A DNA stretch of 58,780 nt from Pseudomonadota bacterium. GTDB lineage: Bacteria; Pseudomonadota; Gammaproteobacteria; Steroidobacterales; Steroidobacteraceae. Under the pieces are notes generated by a model that was given only the letters and a program-made list of their open reading frames with translations, had not been told where the DNA came from and searched no databases. The stretch spans positions 1 through 58,780 of the forward strand of contig JABBNZ010000017.1 of assembly GCA_019352035.1 (NCBI GenBank), given 5' to 3'. Of this stretch, positions 1-8,529 are shown one piece after another; the stretch's first letter is position 1; each line of letters begins with the position of its first letter. Made by a program: the position numbers and the translations under genes.

Positions 1-834
1 GGTGGACAGATCGCTGTGTCCCAACAGCATCTGCACGACCCGCAGGTCCGCGCCGTGATTGAGCAGGTGCGTCGCGAAAGCATGCCGCAGCGTATGGGGC
101 GAGAGCCCCTTGGAGATCCGGGCCTTGCGCGCATAGCGCTTGATGATGTGCCAGAACGCCTGGCGGGTCATCCGATCACCCCGCCGGGTCGGAAAGAGAA
201 AGTCCGTCTGCCGCTCGAGCAGGATCTCCCCCCGGGCGCCGTGCTCGAACTCCAGCAGCCAGCGCACGGCCTCCTCCCCGAGCGGAATCAGGCGCTCGCG
301 GTTGCCTTTGCCCAGGATGCGGATCACGCCCTGGTTGAGGTTGATCTGGCCATGCTGCAGGTTCACCAGCTCCGAGACCCTCAGCCCCGTGGCATAGAGC
401 ACCTCGAGCATGGTGCGGTCACGATTGCCGAGCGGGTCGCTGACCACCGGTGCGCCGAGCAGCGCCTCCACTTCCTCCTCCGTGAGGGACTTGGGCAGCG
501 AGCGCCCGATCTTCGGCATCGCGATCTGCGCGGTCGGGTCCTCGGTGATGCCGCCTTCGCGCATGAGATAACGGAAGAAGCGGCGGAAGCTCGACAGCTG
601 CCGCGCGGTCGACCGGGGTCGCGCGCCCTCGCGCACCCGCCAGGCGATGAAGTCCTGCAGGTCCGCCCGGGACGTCGCGACGATCGGCACCCGGCGCTCG
701 GCCAGCCAGCGCGCGAGCGCGGTGAGGTCGGCGCGATAGGCCGCCAGCGTGTTGGCGGACAGGCCCCGCTCCAACCAGACGGCGTCGAGAAAACGAGACA
801 CCGCCGGGTCGGTGGAGTCGGCCTGAGGAATCAT
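1..834 (-). CDS. xerD: Tyrosine recombinase XerD (partial, C-terminus beyond window)
   Basis: Site-specific tyrosine recombinase that, with XerC, resolves chromosome dimers at dif. The minus-strand reading starts at an ATG at 834 (MIPQADSTDPAVSRFL) and shows an N-terminal SAM-like DNA-binding domain, then the catalytic domain with the first catalytic Arg in TGLRVSEL and the HxxR box in SPHTLRHAFATHLL, followed by LLGHSDLST at the window edge. The nucleophilic Tyr should lie just outside the window. Length and motif order fit XerD rather than a phage integrase. It is divergent from plsC with about 150 bases between them, and I see no strong promoter there. XerD over XerC is a judgement from the overall sequence. 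Confidence 0.93.
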   Translation of the reverse strand, partial: MIPQADSTDPAVSRFLDAVWLERGLSANTLAAYRADLTALARWLAERRVPIVATSRADLQDFIAWRVREGARPRSTARQLSSFRRFFRYLMREGGITEDPTAQIAMPKIGRSLPKSLTEEEVEALLGAPVVSDPLGNRDRTMLEVLYATGLRVSELVNLQHGQINLNQGVIRILGKGNRERLIPLGEEAVRWLLEFEHGARGEILLERQTDFLFPTRRGDRMTRQAFWHIIKRYARKARISKGLSPHTLRHAFATHLLNHGADLRVVQMLLGHSDLST

Positions 835-987
835 GGCAATTGCGGCAGAATGGTTCGACAATTCCCGTCTCGGCTCGCGTGTCGCGGTCAAGTTGGCGAC
901 CACAGTATGGTGAGCGCGGCCGAGTGACCGACGTGATGACCTTCACATCTGAGTCCGAGCATTAACATAAAGAGAACCGGATCACAC

Positions 988-1785
988 TTGCGGGCGCTCG
1001 CCCGGACTCCGCTGCGCGCCGGGTACGCCGTCTACGCGGGTGCCGCATTCCTGGGGCTGGGGCTCACCGCGCTGCTGGCGGCGCTGGCGCTGCCCGGGCT
1101 GCATCGGCGCCGCGCGGCCGCGCGCGCGCTCGCCCGCTCCTTTCTCTGGGTGGCGGGCATGCCCTTGACCGTGCGCGGAATGGAGCGGCTCACGGCGGGA
1201 CAGTGCGTCGTCGTGGCCAATCATGCGAGCTATCTCGATGGGCTCGTGTTCACGGCGGCGCTCCCCGCCCGCTTCGGTTTCGTCATCAAGCGCGAGATGT
1301 CGGCAGTGCCGCTGGCGGGCCTGTTCCTGCGGCGCATCGGCTCGGAATTCGTGGAGCGATTCGACCGCGGCCGGGGTGCGGCGGATGCCCGGCGGGTGCT
1401 GCGCAATGCCGCGAGCGGCCACTCGCTGGTGTTCTTCCCCGAAGGCACCTTCACCCACACGCCGGGCCTGCTGAAGTTCCACACGGGCGCCTTCGTCACC
1501 GCCGCGCGCGCCGGCTGCCCTGTGATTCCGGCGGTGGTGCGCGGCACTCGCGCCGCGCTATCCCCGAGCGGTGCCCTGCCGCGTCCGGGCCGGATCGAGA
1601 TCGACATCCTGCCGGCAATCCACGTGCAGCCGCAGGTGGGCGAGCCTTCGGCCGCGACGCTCAGGAATCATGCGCGCCAGGCGATTCTCTCCGCGCTCGG
1701 GGAGCCGGACCTTACATATTCCGGCGATAGCGCCCTCCCACCTCATACAGCGCGCGTGATATCTGCCCGAGTGAGCAAGTCTTGA
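988..1785 (+). CDS. plsC: 1-acyl-sn-glycerol-3-phosphate acyltransferase (PlsC family)
   Basis: Membrane acyltransferase that adds the second acyl chain to lysophosphatidic acid in phospholipid synthesis. The 265-aa product has a hydrophobic N-terminal segment (about residues 13-35), the H-x4-D catalytic motif in NHASYLDG (about residues 77-84) and the substrate-binding block FFPEGTFTH. The start used is a TTG at 988; no in-frame ATG precedes the hydrophobic segment, so the start is uncertain. The 3' end overlaps the 3' end of convergent icmF by 74 bases. A related lyso-ornithine-lipid or other acyltransferase of the same family cannot be excluded. Confidence 0.85.
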   Translation: MRALARTPLRAGYAVYAGAAFLGLGLTALLAALALPGLHRRRAAARALARSFLWVAGMPLTVRGMERLTAGQCVVVANHASYLDGLVFTAALPARFGFVIKREMSAVPLAGLFLRRIGSEFVERFDRGRGAADARRVLRNAASGHSLVFFPEGTFTHTPGLLKFHTGAFVTAARAGCPVIPAVVRGTRAALSPSGALPRPGRIEIDILPAIHVQPQVGEPSAATLRNHARQAILSALGEPDLTYSGDSALPPHTARVISARVSKS

Positions 1786-4700
1786 CGGACTCCATCAGCT
1801 GCGCGAACACGTTGCCCTCGCCGGAGGCGGCCTGCTTCAGCCGCGCGAGGGCCGCGGGCGCAAGGCTGGCGTTGCGGGCCTGAAAGGCGCGCACGGCCGC
1901 GACCTGATCCTGCTTCTCCTCCTCGCTGGAGCGGATGAGCGCCGCGCCCGCGCGCTCCTCGACTCCGTCGGACTTCGAGAGATAGGTGTTGACGCCCACG
2001 ATGGGCAGGCTCCCGTCGTGCTTCTTCGTCTCGTAGTAGAGCGACTCCTCCTGGATCTTGCCCCGCTGATACATGGTCTCCATGGCGCCGAGCACACCGC
2101 CGCGCTCCGACAGGGCTTCGAACTCCCGGTAGACCGCCTCCTCGACCAGGTCGGTCAGATACTCGATCGCGAACGAGCCCTGCCACGGATTCTGGATCTT
2201 GTTCAGGCCCAGCTCACGGTTGATGATGAGCTGGATCGCGACCGCCCGGCGCACGCTCTCCTCCGTGGGCGTCGTCAGCGCCTCGTCATAGGCATTGGTA
2301 TGGAGGCTGTTGCAGCTGTCGAACAGCGCATAGAGCGCCTGCAGCGTCGTGCGGATGTCGTTGAATGAGATCTCGCGGGCGTGGAGGCTGCGTCCGGAGG
2401 TCTGCACGTGGTACTTCAGCATCTGGCTGCGGGGACCTGCGCCGTAGAGATCGCGCATGGCCCGCGCCCAGATGCGACGCGCGACCCGGCCGATGACCGC
2501 GTACTCCGGATCCATGCCGTTCGAGAAAAAGAACGACAGGTTCGGCGCGAAGTCGTCCACGGCCATGCCGCGGGCGAGGTAGTACTCGACGATGGTGAAG
2601 CCGTTGGCGAGCGTGAAGGCGAGCTGCGAGATGGGATTGGCGCCGGCCTCGGCGATGTGATATCCGGACACCGACACGGAGTAGAAATTGCGCACCCGCC
2701 GATCGATGAAGTACTGCTGCACGTCGCCCATCATCCGCAGCGCGAATTCGGTGGAGAAGATGCAGGTGTTCTGCGCCTGGTCCTCCTTCAGGATGTCGGC
2801 CTGCACGGTGCCGCGCACCGCCTGCAGCGTTTCCGCCTTGATGCGCTCGTAGACCTCGGGGGCGAGGAGTTGATCGCCGGTGAGGCCAAGGAGCGCGAGC
2901 CCCGAGCCATCATGGCCCGCCGGCTGCTCGCCCTTGTAGGAGGGAGGCTCGATGCCGCGGTCGGCCGCCTCGCGGTGCAGCTGCGCGATGCGCCGCTGCG
3001 CTTCGCCCCAGCGCCCCTCGCCCCTGAGGTAGTGCTCGACCCGCTGATCGACCGCGGTGTTCATGAACATCGCGAGAATCATCGGCGCCGGCCCATTGAT
3101 GGTCATCGACACCGAAGTCGACGGCAGTGTCAGGTCGAAGCCCGAATAGAGCTTCTTCATGTCATCGAGCGTCGCCACCGAGACCCCGGAGTTGCCCGTC
3201 CGTCCATAGACGTCCGGACGGGTGTCGGGATCCTCGCCGTAAAGCGTAGTCGAGTCGAAAGCGGTGGAGAGCCTGACGGCGTTGACGCCCCGCGCGAGGT
3301 AATGGAAGCGGCGGTTGGTGCGCTCCGGTCCGCCCTCGCCCGCGAACATCCGCGTCGGGTCTTCCGCCTCGCGGCGGTAGGGGTACACGCCGCCGGTGTA
3401 CGGATAGAATCCGGGCAGGTTCTCCGCGCGGATGAAGCGCAGCAGCTCGCCCCAGTCGGTGAAGCGCGGCACCGCGATCTTGGGGACTCGCTGGTGCGAC
3501 AGGGTCTCGGTGTAGTTCTCTCCCGTGACCTGGCGGTCGCGCACCGGGTAGGAGTAGGTCTCCTCCGTGGCCGCGCGCGAGCGCGCCGGCCAGGCCTTCA
3601 GCTCGTTGATGCCCTCGGCCCCGACCTCCTCCAGGGCCCGGTTGTAGGCGGCTCGCAGCTCCCTGCGGGTCGCATCGGCGGCGGCATCGCCCAGCGCCGC
3701 CTCCCCGTACCGGTCCAGAGGCGCGGGCAGCGCCGCATCCCCGAGTGCCTGCAGCGCCTGATGGAGGCCGTACGCGCGGGCCGCCGCCACGGCCTGCCGC
3801 TCGGTCGCAGCGTGCGCCGCGCGGCCGCCCTGCGCGATCTGCGCGAGGTAACGCACCCGAGATCCTGGGATCAGCGGCTCGCGTTCCGTCAGCTCCACCG
3901 GACCTGGATCGGAAACATCCCAGCCCACGCCACCCTCACCCCTGGCGGCGAGGCCGGCGCAGAGCGCGGCGAAGAGGCGATTGACGCCGGGATCGTTGAA
4001 CCGGCTCGCGATGGTCGGGAAAACGGGCAGCTGCGCATCCGGCAGGCGCGACTGCGCCGGGTGATTGCGCCGCCACTGCTTGCGCACGTCCCGCAGGCTG
4101 TCGTGCGCGCCGCGCTTGTCGCTCTTGTTGAGCACGATCAGATCGGCATAGTCCAGCATGTCGATCTTCTCCAGCTGGCTCGCCGCCCCGTACTCCCCGG
4201 TCATCACGTAAAGCGACAAATCGACGAGATCCACGATCTCGGTATCCGCCTGACCCGTCCCCGCGGTCTCGACGATCACCAGATCGAAGCCGGCGGCCTG
4301 GTACAGCTGGATCACTTCCTTCAGCACCGCCGAGGTCGCGAGGTGCTGCCGCCGCGTGGCGAGAGAGCGCATGAAGATCGCATCCGCGGCGAGGCTGTTC
4401 ATGCGGATGCGGTCCCCGAGCAGCGCGCCGCCGCTTCTGCGGCGGGTCGGATCCATCGCGACCACGGCGATCTGCCGGTCGGGGAAATGCCGGGTGAGGC
4501 GCGCGAGCAGCTCGTCGGTGAGGCTCGACTTGCCGGCGCCGCCGCTGCCGGTGATGCCAATGACGGGCGCGCGCGTTCGCGAGCGGGCCACCGCCCGGCG
4601 GATCTGCTCCGCATCGGCACTGCCGGGCGCGCCGTTCTCGAGCAGCGTGATGGCGCGGGCGATCTGCGCGTGGTCGCGGGGATTGAGCGGCCGAGGCTCG

Positions 4701-5206
4701 TACGTAGGCTTGGCGCCCCTCGCGCGCACGCGCGCGAATACATCGTCGATCATGCCGTCGAGGCCGAGTCTTCGGCCGTCCTCGGGTGTGTAGATGCGCT
4801 CGACGCCGTAGCGCTCCAGCGCCTCGATCTCGTGCGGCGCAATGGTCCCGCCGCCGCCCACGATGACGCGGATGTGCTCGCAGCCGCGTTCGCGCAACAT
4901 GTCCACCATGTAGGCGAAGTACTCGTTGTGGCCGCCCTGATACGAGCTCGCGGCGATCGCGTCCGCGTCCTCCTGGATGGCGGCCGCGACGATCTCCGCG
5001 ACGCTACGGTTGTGGCCGAGGTGAACGACCTCGGCGCCATGGGACTGCAGCAGGCGGCGGATCATGTTGATCGCCGCGTCGTGCCCGTCGAAGAGCGAGG
5101 CCGCGGAGACGAATCGCAGCGGCGGGCCCGTGCGCCCGGTCTCGGTCTGCGCAGGAACGGCAGCCTGGGGGAGGGAGTGGGCGGCGGTGCTGGGCTTGGA
5201 TGCCAT
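1712..5206 (-). CDS. icmF: Fused isobutyryl-CoA mutase (IcmF)
   Basis: Adenosylcobalamin-dependent mutase interconverting isobutyryl-CoA and n-butyryl-CoA (some members also use pivalyl- or isovaleryl-CoA). The 1164-aa chain has the three parts typical of IcmF in order: a B12-binding domain at about 30-160 with the base-off ligand in DGHDAAI (His42), a MeaI-type GTPase chaperone domain with Walker A GSGGAGKS at 220-227, and the (beta/alpha)8 mutase domain to the C-terminus. The MCM family itself lacks the internal GTPase, so the fusion decides the call. It is divergent from a TetR gene; a 9-5-9 inverted repeat sits 52 bases before the ATG. It fits with the neighbouring thiolase, SDR and ETF-QO in branched acyl-CoA use. 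Confidence 0.93.
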   Translation of the reverse strand: MASKPSTAAHSLPQAAVPAQTETGRTGPPLRFVSAASLFDGHDAAINMIRRLLQSHGAEVVHLGHNRSVAEIVAAAIQEDADAIAASSYQGGHNEYFAYMVDMLRERGCEHIRVIVGGGGTIAPHEIEALERYGVERIYTPEDGRRLGLDGMIDDVFARVRARGAKPTYEPRPLNPRDHAQIARAITLLENGAPGSADAEQIRRAVARSRTRAPVIGITGSGGAGKSSLTDELLARLTRHFPDRQIAVVAMDPTRRRSGGALLGDRIRMNSLAADAIFMRSLATRRQHLATSAVLKEVIQLYQAAGFDLVIVETAGTGQADTEIVDLVDLSLYVMTGEYGAASQLEKIDMLDYADLIVLNKSDKRGAHDSLRDVRKQWRRNHPAQSRLPDAQLPVFPTIASRFNDPGVNRLFAALCAGLAARGEGGVGWDVSDPGPVELTEREPLIPGSRVRYLAQIAQGGRAAHAATERQAVAAARAYGLHQALQALGDAALPAPLDRYGEAALGDAAADATRRELRAAYNRALEEVGAEGINELKAWPARSRAATEETYSYPVRDRQVTGENYTETLSHQRVPKIAVPRFTDWGELLRFIRAENLPGFYPYTGGVYPYRREAEDPTRMFAGEGGPERTNRRFHYLARGVNAVRLSTAFDSTTLYGEDPDTRPDVYGRTGNSGVSVATLDDMKKLYSGFDLTLPSTSVSMTINGPAPMILAMFMNTAVDQRVEHYLRGEGRWGEAQRRIAQLHREAADRGIEPPSYKGEQPAGHDGSGLALLGLTGDQLLAPEVYERIKAETLQAVRGTVQADILKEDQAQNTCIFSTEFALRMMGDVQQYFIDRRVRNFYSVSVSGYHIAEAGANPISQLAFTLANGFTIVEYYLARGMAVDDFAPNLSFFFSNGMDPEYAVIGRVARRIWARAMRDLYGAGPRSQMLKYHVQTSGRSLHAREISFNDIRTTLQALYALFDSCNSLHTNAYDEALTTPTEESVRRAVAIQLIINRELGLNKIQNPWQGSFAIEYLTDLVEEAVYREFEALSERGGVLGAMETMYQRGKIQEESLYYETKKHDGSLPIVGVNTYLSKSDGVEERAGAALIRSSEEEKQDQVAAVRAFQARNASLAPAALARLKQAASGEGNVFAQLMESVKTCSLGQISRALYEVGGRYRRNM

Positions 5207-5257
5207 GGGAAGTGCTCGCTTGCAAGCTGGCGGCGGAGGGAATAGTTTACCTTTACG

Positions 5258-5280
5258 CGCCGGTAGAATGGCTACCGGCG
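5258..5280. promoter_or_regulatory. Perfect 9-5-9 inverted repeat, candidate TetR operator
   Basis: Left arm CGCCGGTAG (5258-5266), spacer AATGG, right arm CTACCGGCG (5272-5280) form an exact palindrome between divergent icmF and tetR. Position, symmetry and size suit a TetR-family operator that controls icmF and perhaps the regulator itself. Binding is inferred only. Confidence 0.5.
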
Positions 5281-5405
5281 AGTATGATCCACGGCCCGCC
5301 CCGCGGTCAACGCGCAGCGGCGGGCGTTACCCGGGGCACGGGCACTCGTAAAGGCGGGTCTCACAGGCCTCTCCGCTATACTCGCCGGCGCACCCATCAG
5401 CGACT

Positions 5406-6260
5406 TTGACCCAGATGCCGAATCGTTCCAAAGCAGCTTCGGTGAAAGCCGTGCCAGTGGCCGTCCCTGGCGGCGGCCCCCCCGGCCCGCCCATCCGTGC
5501 GCGGGCGCTCGCCGGAACGAGGACACCTCAAGTGTCCTCGCTGAAGGACCCCGGCTCGCCCTGGCGCGCCAGCCGCGAGCGGATGCGCGACCGCGAGGTC
5601 AAGCGCGATGCGGTGATCCGCGCCGCGGCGCGCGCCTTCAACCGCAAGGGCTACCACAACACCTCGCTCGATGACATCGCCGCGGCGCTCGAGGTGACCA
5701 AGCCCACCGTCTACTATTACGTCAGCAACAAGGAGCAGCTGCTCTTCGAGTGCTTCGTCGCGGGCATCGAGGGGATCCGTGCCGCTTTCCGCGAGACACG
5801 CTCGCTGGCGCTGCCGGCCCGGGAGCGGCTGAAGGCGGTGCTGCGCCATTATGGCGAGGCCGTCGCCTCGGAGTTCGGCTGGTGCATGGTGCGCGCCGAG
5901 GACCAGGACCTCTCCCCCGACATGAGCGCCCACATCAAGGCGATGAAATCGGAGATCGACCAGGGCATCCGCCGGCTGCTGCGCGAAGGCATCCAGGACG
6001 GCTCGATCCATCCCTGCGACCCCAAGATGACCGCCTTCGCCCTCGCCGGCGCGCTCAACTGGATCGCCCATTGGTATCGGGAGAGCCAGTCGATGACCGG
6101 CACCGAGATCGCCGAAGCCTTCATCGCGGTATTCGAGAGAGGCCTGATGCCGCGATCGCAGAATTCCAACGAGGACCCAACATGTCGCAAATCGAAGTCG
6201 TCATCCTCTCGGCCAGGCGCACGCCGATCGGCGCGTTCCAAGGCGCCCTCGCGCCGGTAA
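5406..6260 (+). CDS. TetR/AcrR-family regulator next to acyl-CoA genes
   Basis: DNA-binding repressor, probably sensing an acyl-CoA or related ligand. The HTH is clear at about residues 60-105 (RDAVIRAAARAFNRKGYHN, then a recognition helix near KPTVYYYVSNKEQLL), followed by a ligand-binding helical domain. About 50 N-terminal residues before the HTH are rich in Pro, Gly and Arg; a start at the ATG at 5583 would give a normal-length N-terminus. The C-terminus is also odd: the frame continues 79 bases into the thiolase gene, adding about 25 Arg/Ser-rich residues with no family resemblance. It lies upstream of and probably co-transcribed with the thiolase, and divergent from icmF. Confidence 0.82.
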   Translation: MTQMPNRSKAASVKAVPVAVPGGGPPGPPIRARALAGTRTPQVSSLKDPGSPWRASRERMRDREVKRDAVIRAAARAFNRKGYHNTSLDDIAAALEVTKPTVYYYVSNKEQLLFECFVAGIEGIRAAFRETRSLALPARERLKAVLRHYGEAVASEFGWCMVRAEDQDLSPDMSAHIKAMKSEIDQGIRRLLREGIQDGSIHPCDPKMTAFALAGALNWIAHWYRESQSMTGTEIAEAFIAVFERGLMPRSQNSNEDPTCRKSKSSSSRPGARRSARSKAPSRR

Positions 6261-7366
6261 CCGCGCCGCAGCTCGGCGCCGCCGCGGCCGCGGGCGCCAT
6301 CCAGGCCGCCGGCATCGGCGCGGCCGACGTTGAGGAAGTCATCCTGGGATGCGTGCTGCCGGCCGGGCTCGGTCAGGCGCCGGCCCGCCAGGCCGCGATC
6401 GGCGCCGGGATTCCGCCCGCCACGCCCGCCACCACCATCAACAAGATGTGCGGCTCGGGACTGAAGGCCATCATGATGGCCGCCGACCAGATCCGCGCCG
6501 GCAACGCCGGCATCGTGCTCGCCGGCGGGCTGGAGTCGATGACGAACGCGCCCTACCTGCTGCTCAAGGCGCGCGGCGGTTACCGCCTGGGCCACGGCGA
6601 GGTGCTCGATCACATGTTCTACGACGGGCTGCAGAGCCCGTTCGACGGCAAGCTCATGGGGTGCTTCGCCGATGCGACGGCCAGCAAGTACGGCTTCAGC
6701 CGGCAGGATCAGGACGCCTTCGCCGTGGAGTCGGTGCGCCGCGCATTGCACGCGGCGGAGGGCGGCGAATTCGATGCCGAGATCACCCCCGTCACCATCA
6801 AGGGAAGGAAGGGCGAGACCGTGATGTCACGCGATGAGACTCCCGGCACATGCGACATCAGCCGGATCCCGGCACTGAGGCCCGCCTTCGGCAAGGACGG
6901 CACGGTGACGGCCGCCAGCTCCTCTTCGATCTCCGACGGCGCGGCGGCGCTCGTCATCGCCAGCGCCGAAGCCGCGGCCGCTCGCGGCGCGAAGCCCATC
7001 GCCCGCATTCTGGCTCAGGCGAGCCATGCCCAGGAGCCGGAGTGGTTCACCACGGCTCCCGTGGGCGCCATCCGCAAGGTGCTCGACCGGCTGGGCTGGA
7101 AACCGCACGACGCCGATCTCTACGAGATCAACGAAGCGTTCGCCGCCGTCACGATGGCCGCGATGCACGACATCGACATCGACCACGCACGCGTCAACGT
7201 GAATGGCGGCGCCTGCGCGCTCGGCCATCCGGTCGGTGCCACCGGCGCTCGCATCCTCACGACGCTCATACACGCTCTGCGCCGCCGGGGCGGCAGGCGC
7301 GGCATCGCCTCTCTGTGCATCGGTGGCGGCGAAGCAGTAGCGGTCGCGGTCGAGCTGATCGGCTAG
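6182..7366 (+). CDS. Acetyl-CoA C-acetyltransferase (thiolase)
   Basis: Thiolase II-type enzyme joining two acetyl-CoA or cleaving acetoacetyl-/3-ketoacyl-CoA. The 394-aa protein begins canonically (MSQIEVVILSARRTPIG), which fixes the ATG at 6182 although this lies inside the end of the TetR frame. Nucleophilic Cys90 is in NKMCGSGLKA; NEAFA, the His in GGACALGHPVGATGAR and the second Cys in SLCIGGGE complete the active site. Next to an SDR dehydrogenase and acetoacetyl-CoA synthetase, a role in ketone-body or short-chain beta-oxidation is likely. AtoB, PhaA and related subtypes cannot be separated by eye. Confidence 0.92.
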   Translation: MSQIEVVILSARRTPIGAFQGALAPVTAPQLGAAAAAGAIQAAGIGAADVEEVILGCVLPAGLGQAPARQAAIGAGIPPATPATTINKMCGSGLKAIMMAADQIRAGNAGIVLAGGLESMTNAPYLLLKARGGYRLGHGEVLDHMFYDGLQSPFDGKLMGCFADATASKYGFSRQDQDAFAVESVRRALHAAEGGEFDAEITPVTIKGRKGETVMSRDETPGTCDISRIPALRPAFGKDGTVTAASSSSISDGAAALVIASAEAAAARGAKPIARILAQASHAQEPEWFTTAPVGAIRKVLDRLGWKPHDADLYEINEAFAAVTMAAMHDIDIDHARVNVNGGACALGHPVGATGARILTTLIHALRRRGGRRGIASLCIGGGEAVAVAVELIG

Positions 7367-7761
7367 TATTGAGCGGGGCACCCGCGGGTGCCTGGTACTC
7401 GCTCGGGCCGCTTCAGGGTTCGGGTCGCGCAAGACGATGGGCGGCCCAGTTTTTCGGTGTCAGGGGAGTTTTTAACGTCTTCCCTCTCCCTTAAAGGGAG
7501 GGGATTTCCAGAATGAGGAGGCTAACGTTCTAGCCCGGAAACAGCCATGTACCCTTACCCAACGCACACTCGCAGTCAAAACCGCCGTGCCGTTGCGCTC
7601 GCCTTGCGCGAGCCGCCCGAGAAATCTTCGATCGCTTGCCGGTGGCCTGATGGCCAAGATGCCGGCAAGCTGTATATTAACCCAGGCCCACAAAGCCCTT
7701 GCAACAGCGACGCGGCGCTTCCTCTCAGCATGAATGCTGGAGTCGCCGCGCAGAGGATCAG
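7367..7761. other. 395-base intergenic region with hairpins, no gene
   Basis: No convincing coding sequence; small frames here have no family resemblance. It contains a perfect 16-base palindrome just after the thiolase stop (7377-7392, arms GGCACCCG/CGGGTGCC), a CTCCCTT-A-AAGGGAG inverted repeat (7486-7500) that resembles dispersed intergenic repeats, a long stem at 7634-7670 and an inverted CAGCAT/ATGCTG pair shortly before the next gene. Confidence 0.6.
7634..7678 (+). promoter_or_regulatory. Stem-loop plus TATATT, possible promoter/operator of the SDR gene
   Basis: GCTTGCCGG (7634-7642) pairs with CCGGCAAGC (7662-7670), with inner GGCC/GGCC pairing. A TATATT (-10-like) box follows directly at 7673-7678. 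No good -35 is seen, so the promoter call is weak; the inverted repeat could be an operator or RNA hairpin. Confidence 0.3.
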
Positions 7762-8529
7762 ATGAAGATTCAAGATGCCCGCGCCGTCGTCACCGGCGGC
7801 GCCTCGGGGCTCGGCCACGCGGTCGCGCGCCACCTGGTCTCGCTCGGCGGTAAGGCCGCCATCCTGGACGTCCAGGAGGGTCCCGGCCGCGCCGCGGCCG
7901 CGGCTCTGGGAGCCGGCACCACCTTCGTCCGCTGCGATGTGACCTCGGAAGCCGAGGTCACATCCGCGATGGAGGCCGCGCAGTCCCACATGGGCGGCTT
8001 GAATCTGCTCGTCAATTGCGCCGGCGTGGTCGGCGCCGGCCGCGTGCTGGGCAAGAATGGCCCGATGGCGGGGGATTTCTTCACCAAGGTGGTGCACATC
8101 AACCTGATCGGCACCTTTCTCTGCGACAAGGCCGCCGCCGCGCTGATGCAGCACAACGCGCCGAGCGAGGACGGCGAGCGCGGGCTTCTGGTGCATACCT
8201 CCTCCGTGGCCGCATTCGAGGGTCAGATCGGCCAGGCCGCCTATTCCGCCACCAAAGCGGGCCTTGCCGGCATGACGCTGCCGATCGCCCGGGAACTGGC
8301 GAGATTCGGCATCCGCTGCATCTCGATCGCACCCGGCATCTTCCATACGCCCATGGTGGATTCCATGAGCGCGGAGCTGCAGGCGTCCCTCGCCAGCCAG
8401 ATTCCCTTCCCCAAGCGCCTCGGCAAGCCCGAGGAGTTCGCGCGGCTCGTGGCCGCCGCTTTCGAGATTCCGATGTTGAATGGCGAGACCATCCGTATCG
8501 ACGGCGCCGTGCGCATGCAACCGCAGTGA
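7762..8529 (+). CDS. Short-chain dehydrogenase, 3-hydroxyacyl-CoA dehydrogenase type II-like
   Basis: NAD-dependent SDR of 255 aa. TGGASGLG (11-18) is the nucleotide-binding glycine motif, NCAG follows, and the catalytic set is Ser147/148, Tyr161 and Lys165 in YSATK. The overall sequence resembles HSD17B10-type 3-hydroxy(-2-methyl)acyl-CoA dehydrogenases, which act in isoleucine and short-chain fatty-acid breakdown; this subfamily call rests on resemblance and context. The ATG at 7762 is preceded by AGAGG. The stop overlaps the ETF-QO start by one base (TGATG), so the two are translationally coupled. Confidence 0.85.
   Translation: MKIQDARAVVTGGASGLGHAVARHLVSLGGKAAILDVQEGPGRAAAAALGAGTTFVRCDVTSEAEVTSAMEAAQSHMGGLNLLVNCAGVVGAGRVLGKNGPMAGDFFTKVVHINLIGTFLCDKAAAALMQHNAPSEDGERGLLVHTSSVAAFEGQIGQAAYSATKAGLAGMTLPIARELARFGIRCISIAPGIFHTPMVDSMSAELQASLASQIPFPKRLGKPEEFARLVAAAFEIPMLNGETIRIDGAVRMQPQ

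Noticed and set aside
2381-5245. 954-codon open frame on the plus strand
   Set aside because: Antisense shadow of icmF; no family motif, low-complexity His/Arg/Ala-rich composition typical of GC-rich antisense frames.
7547-7765. 72-codon frame before the SDR gene
   Set aside because: No family likeness and it covers the likely regulatory hairpin and promoter region.
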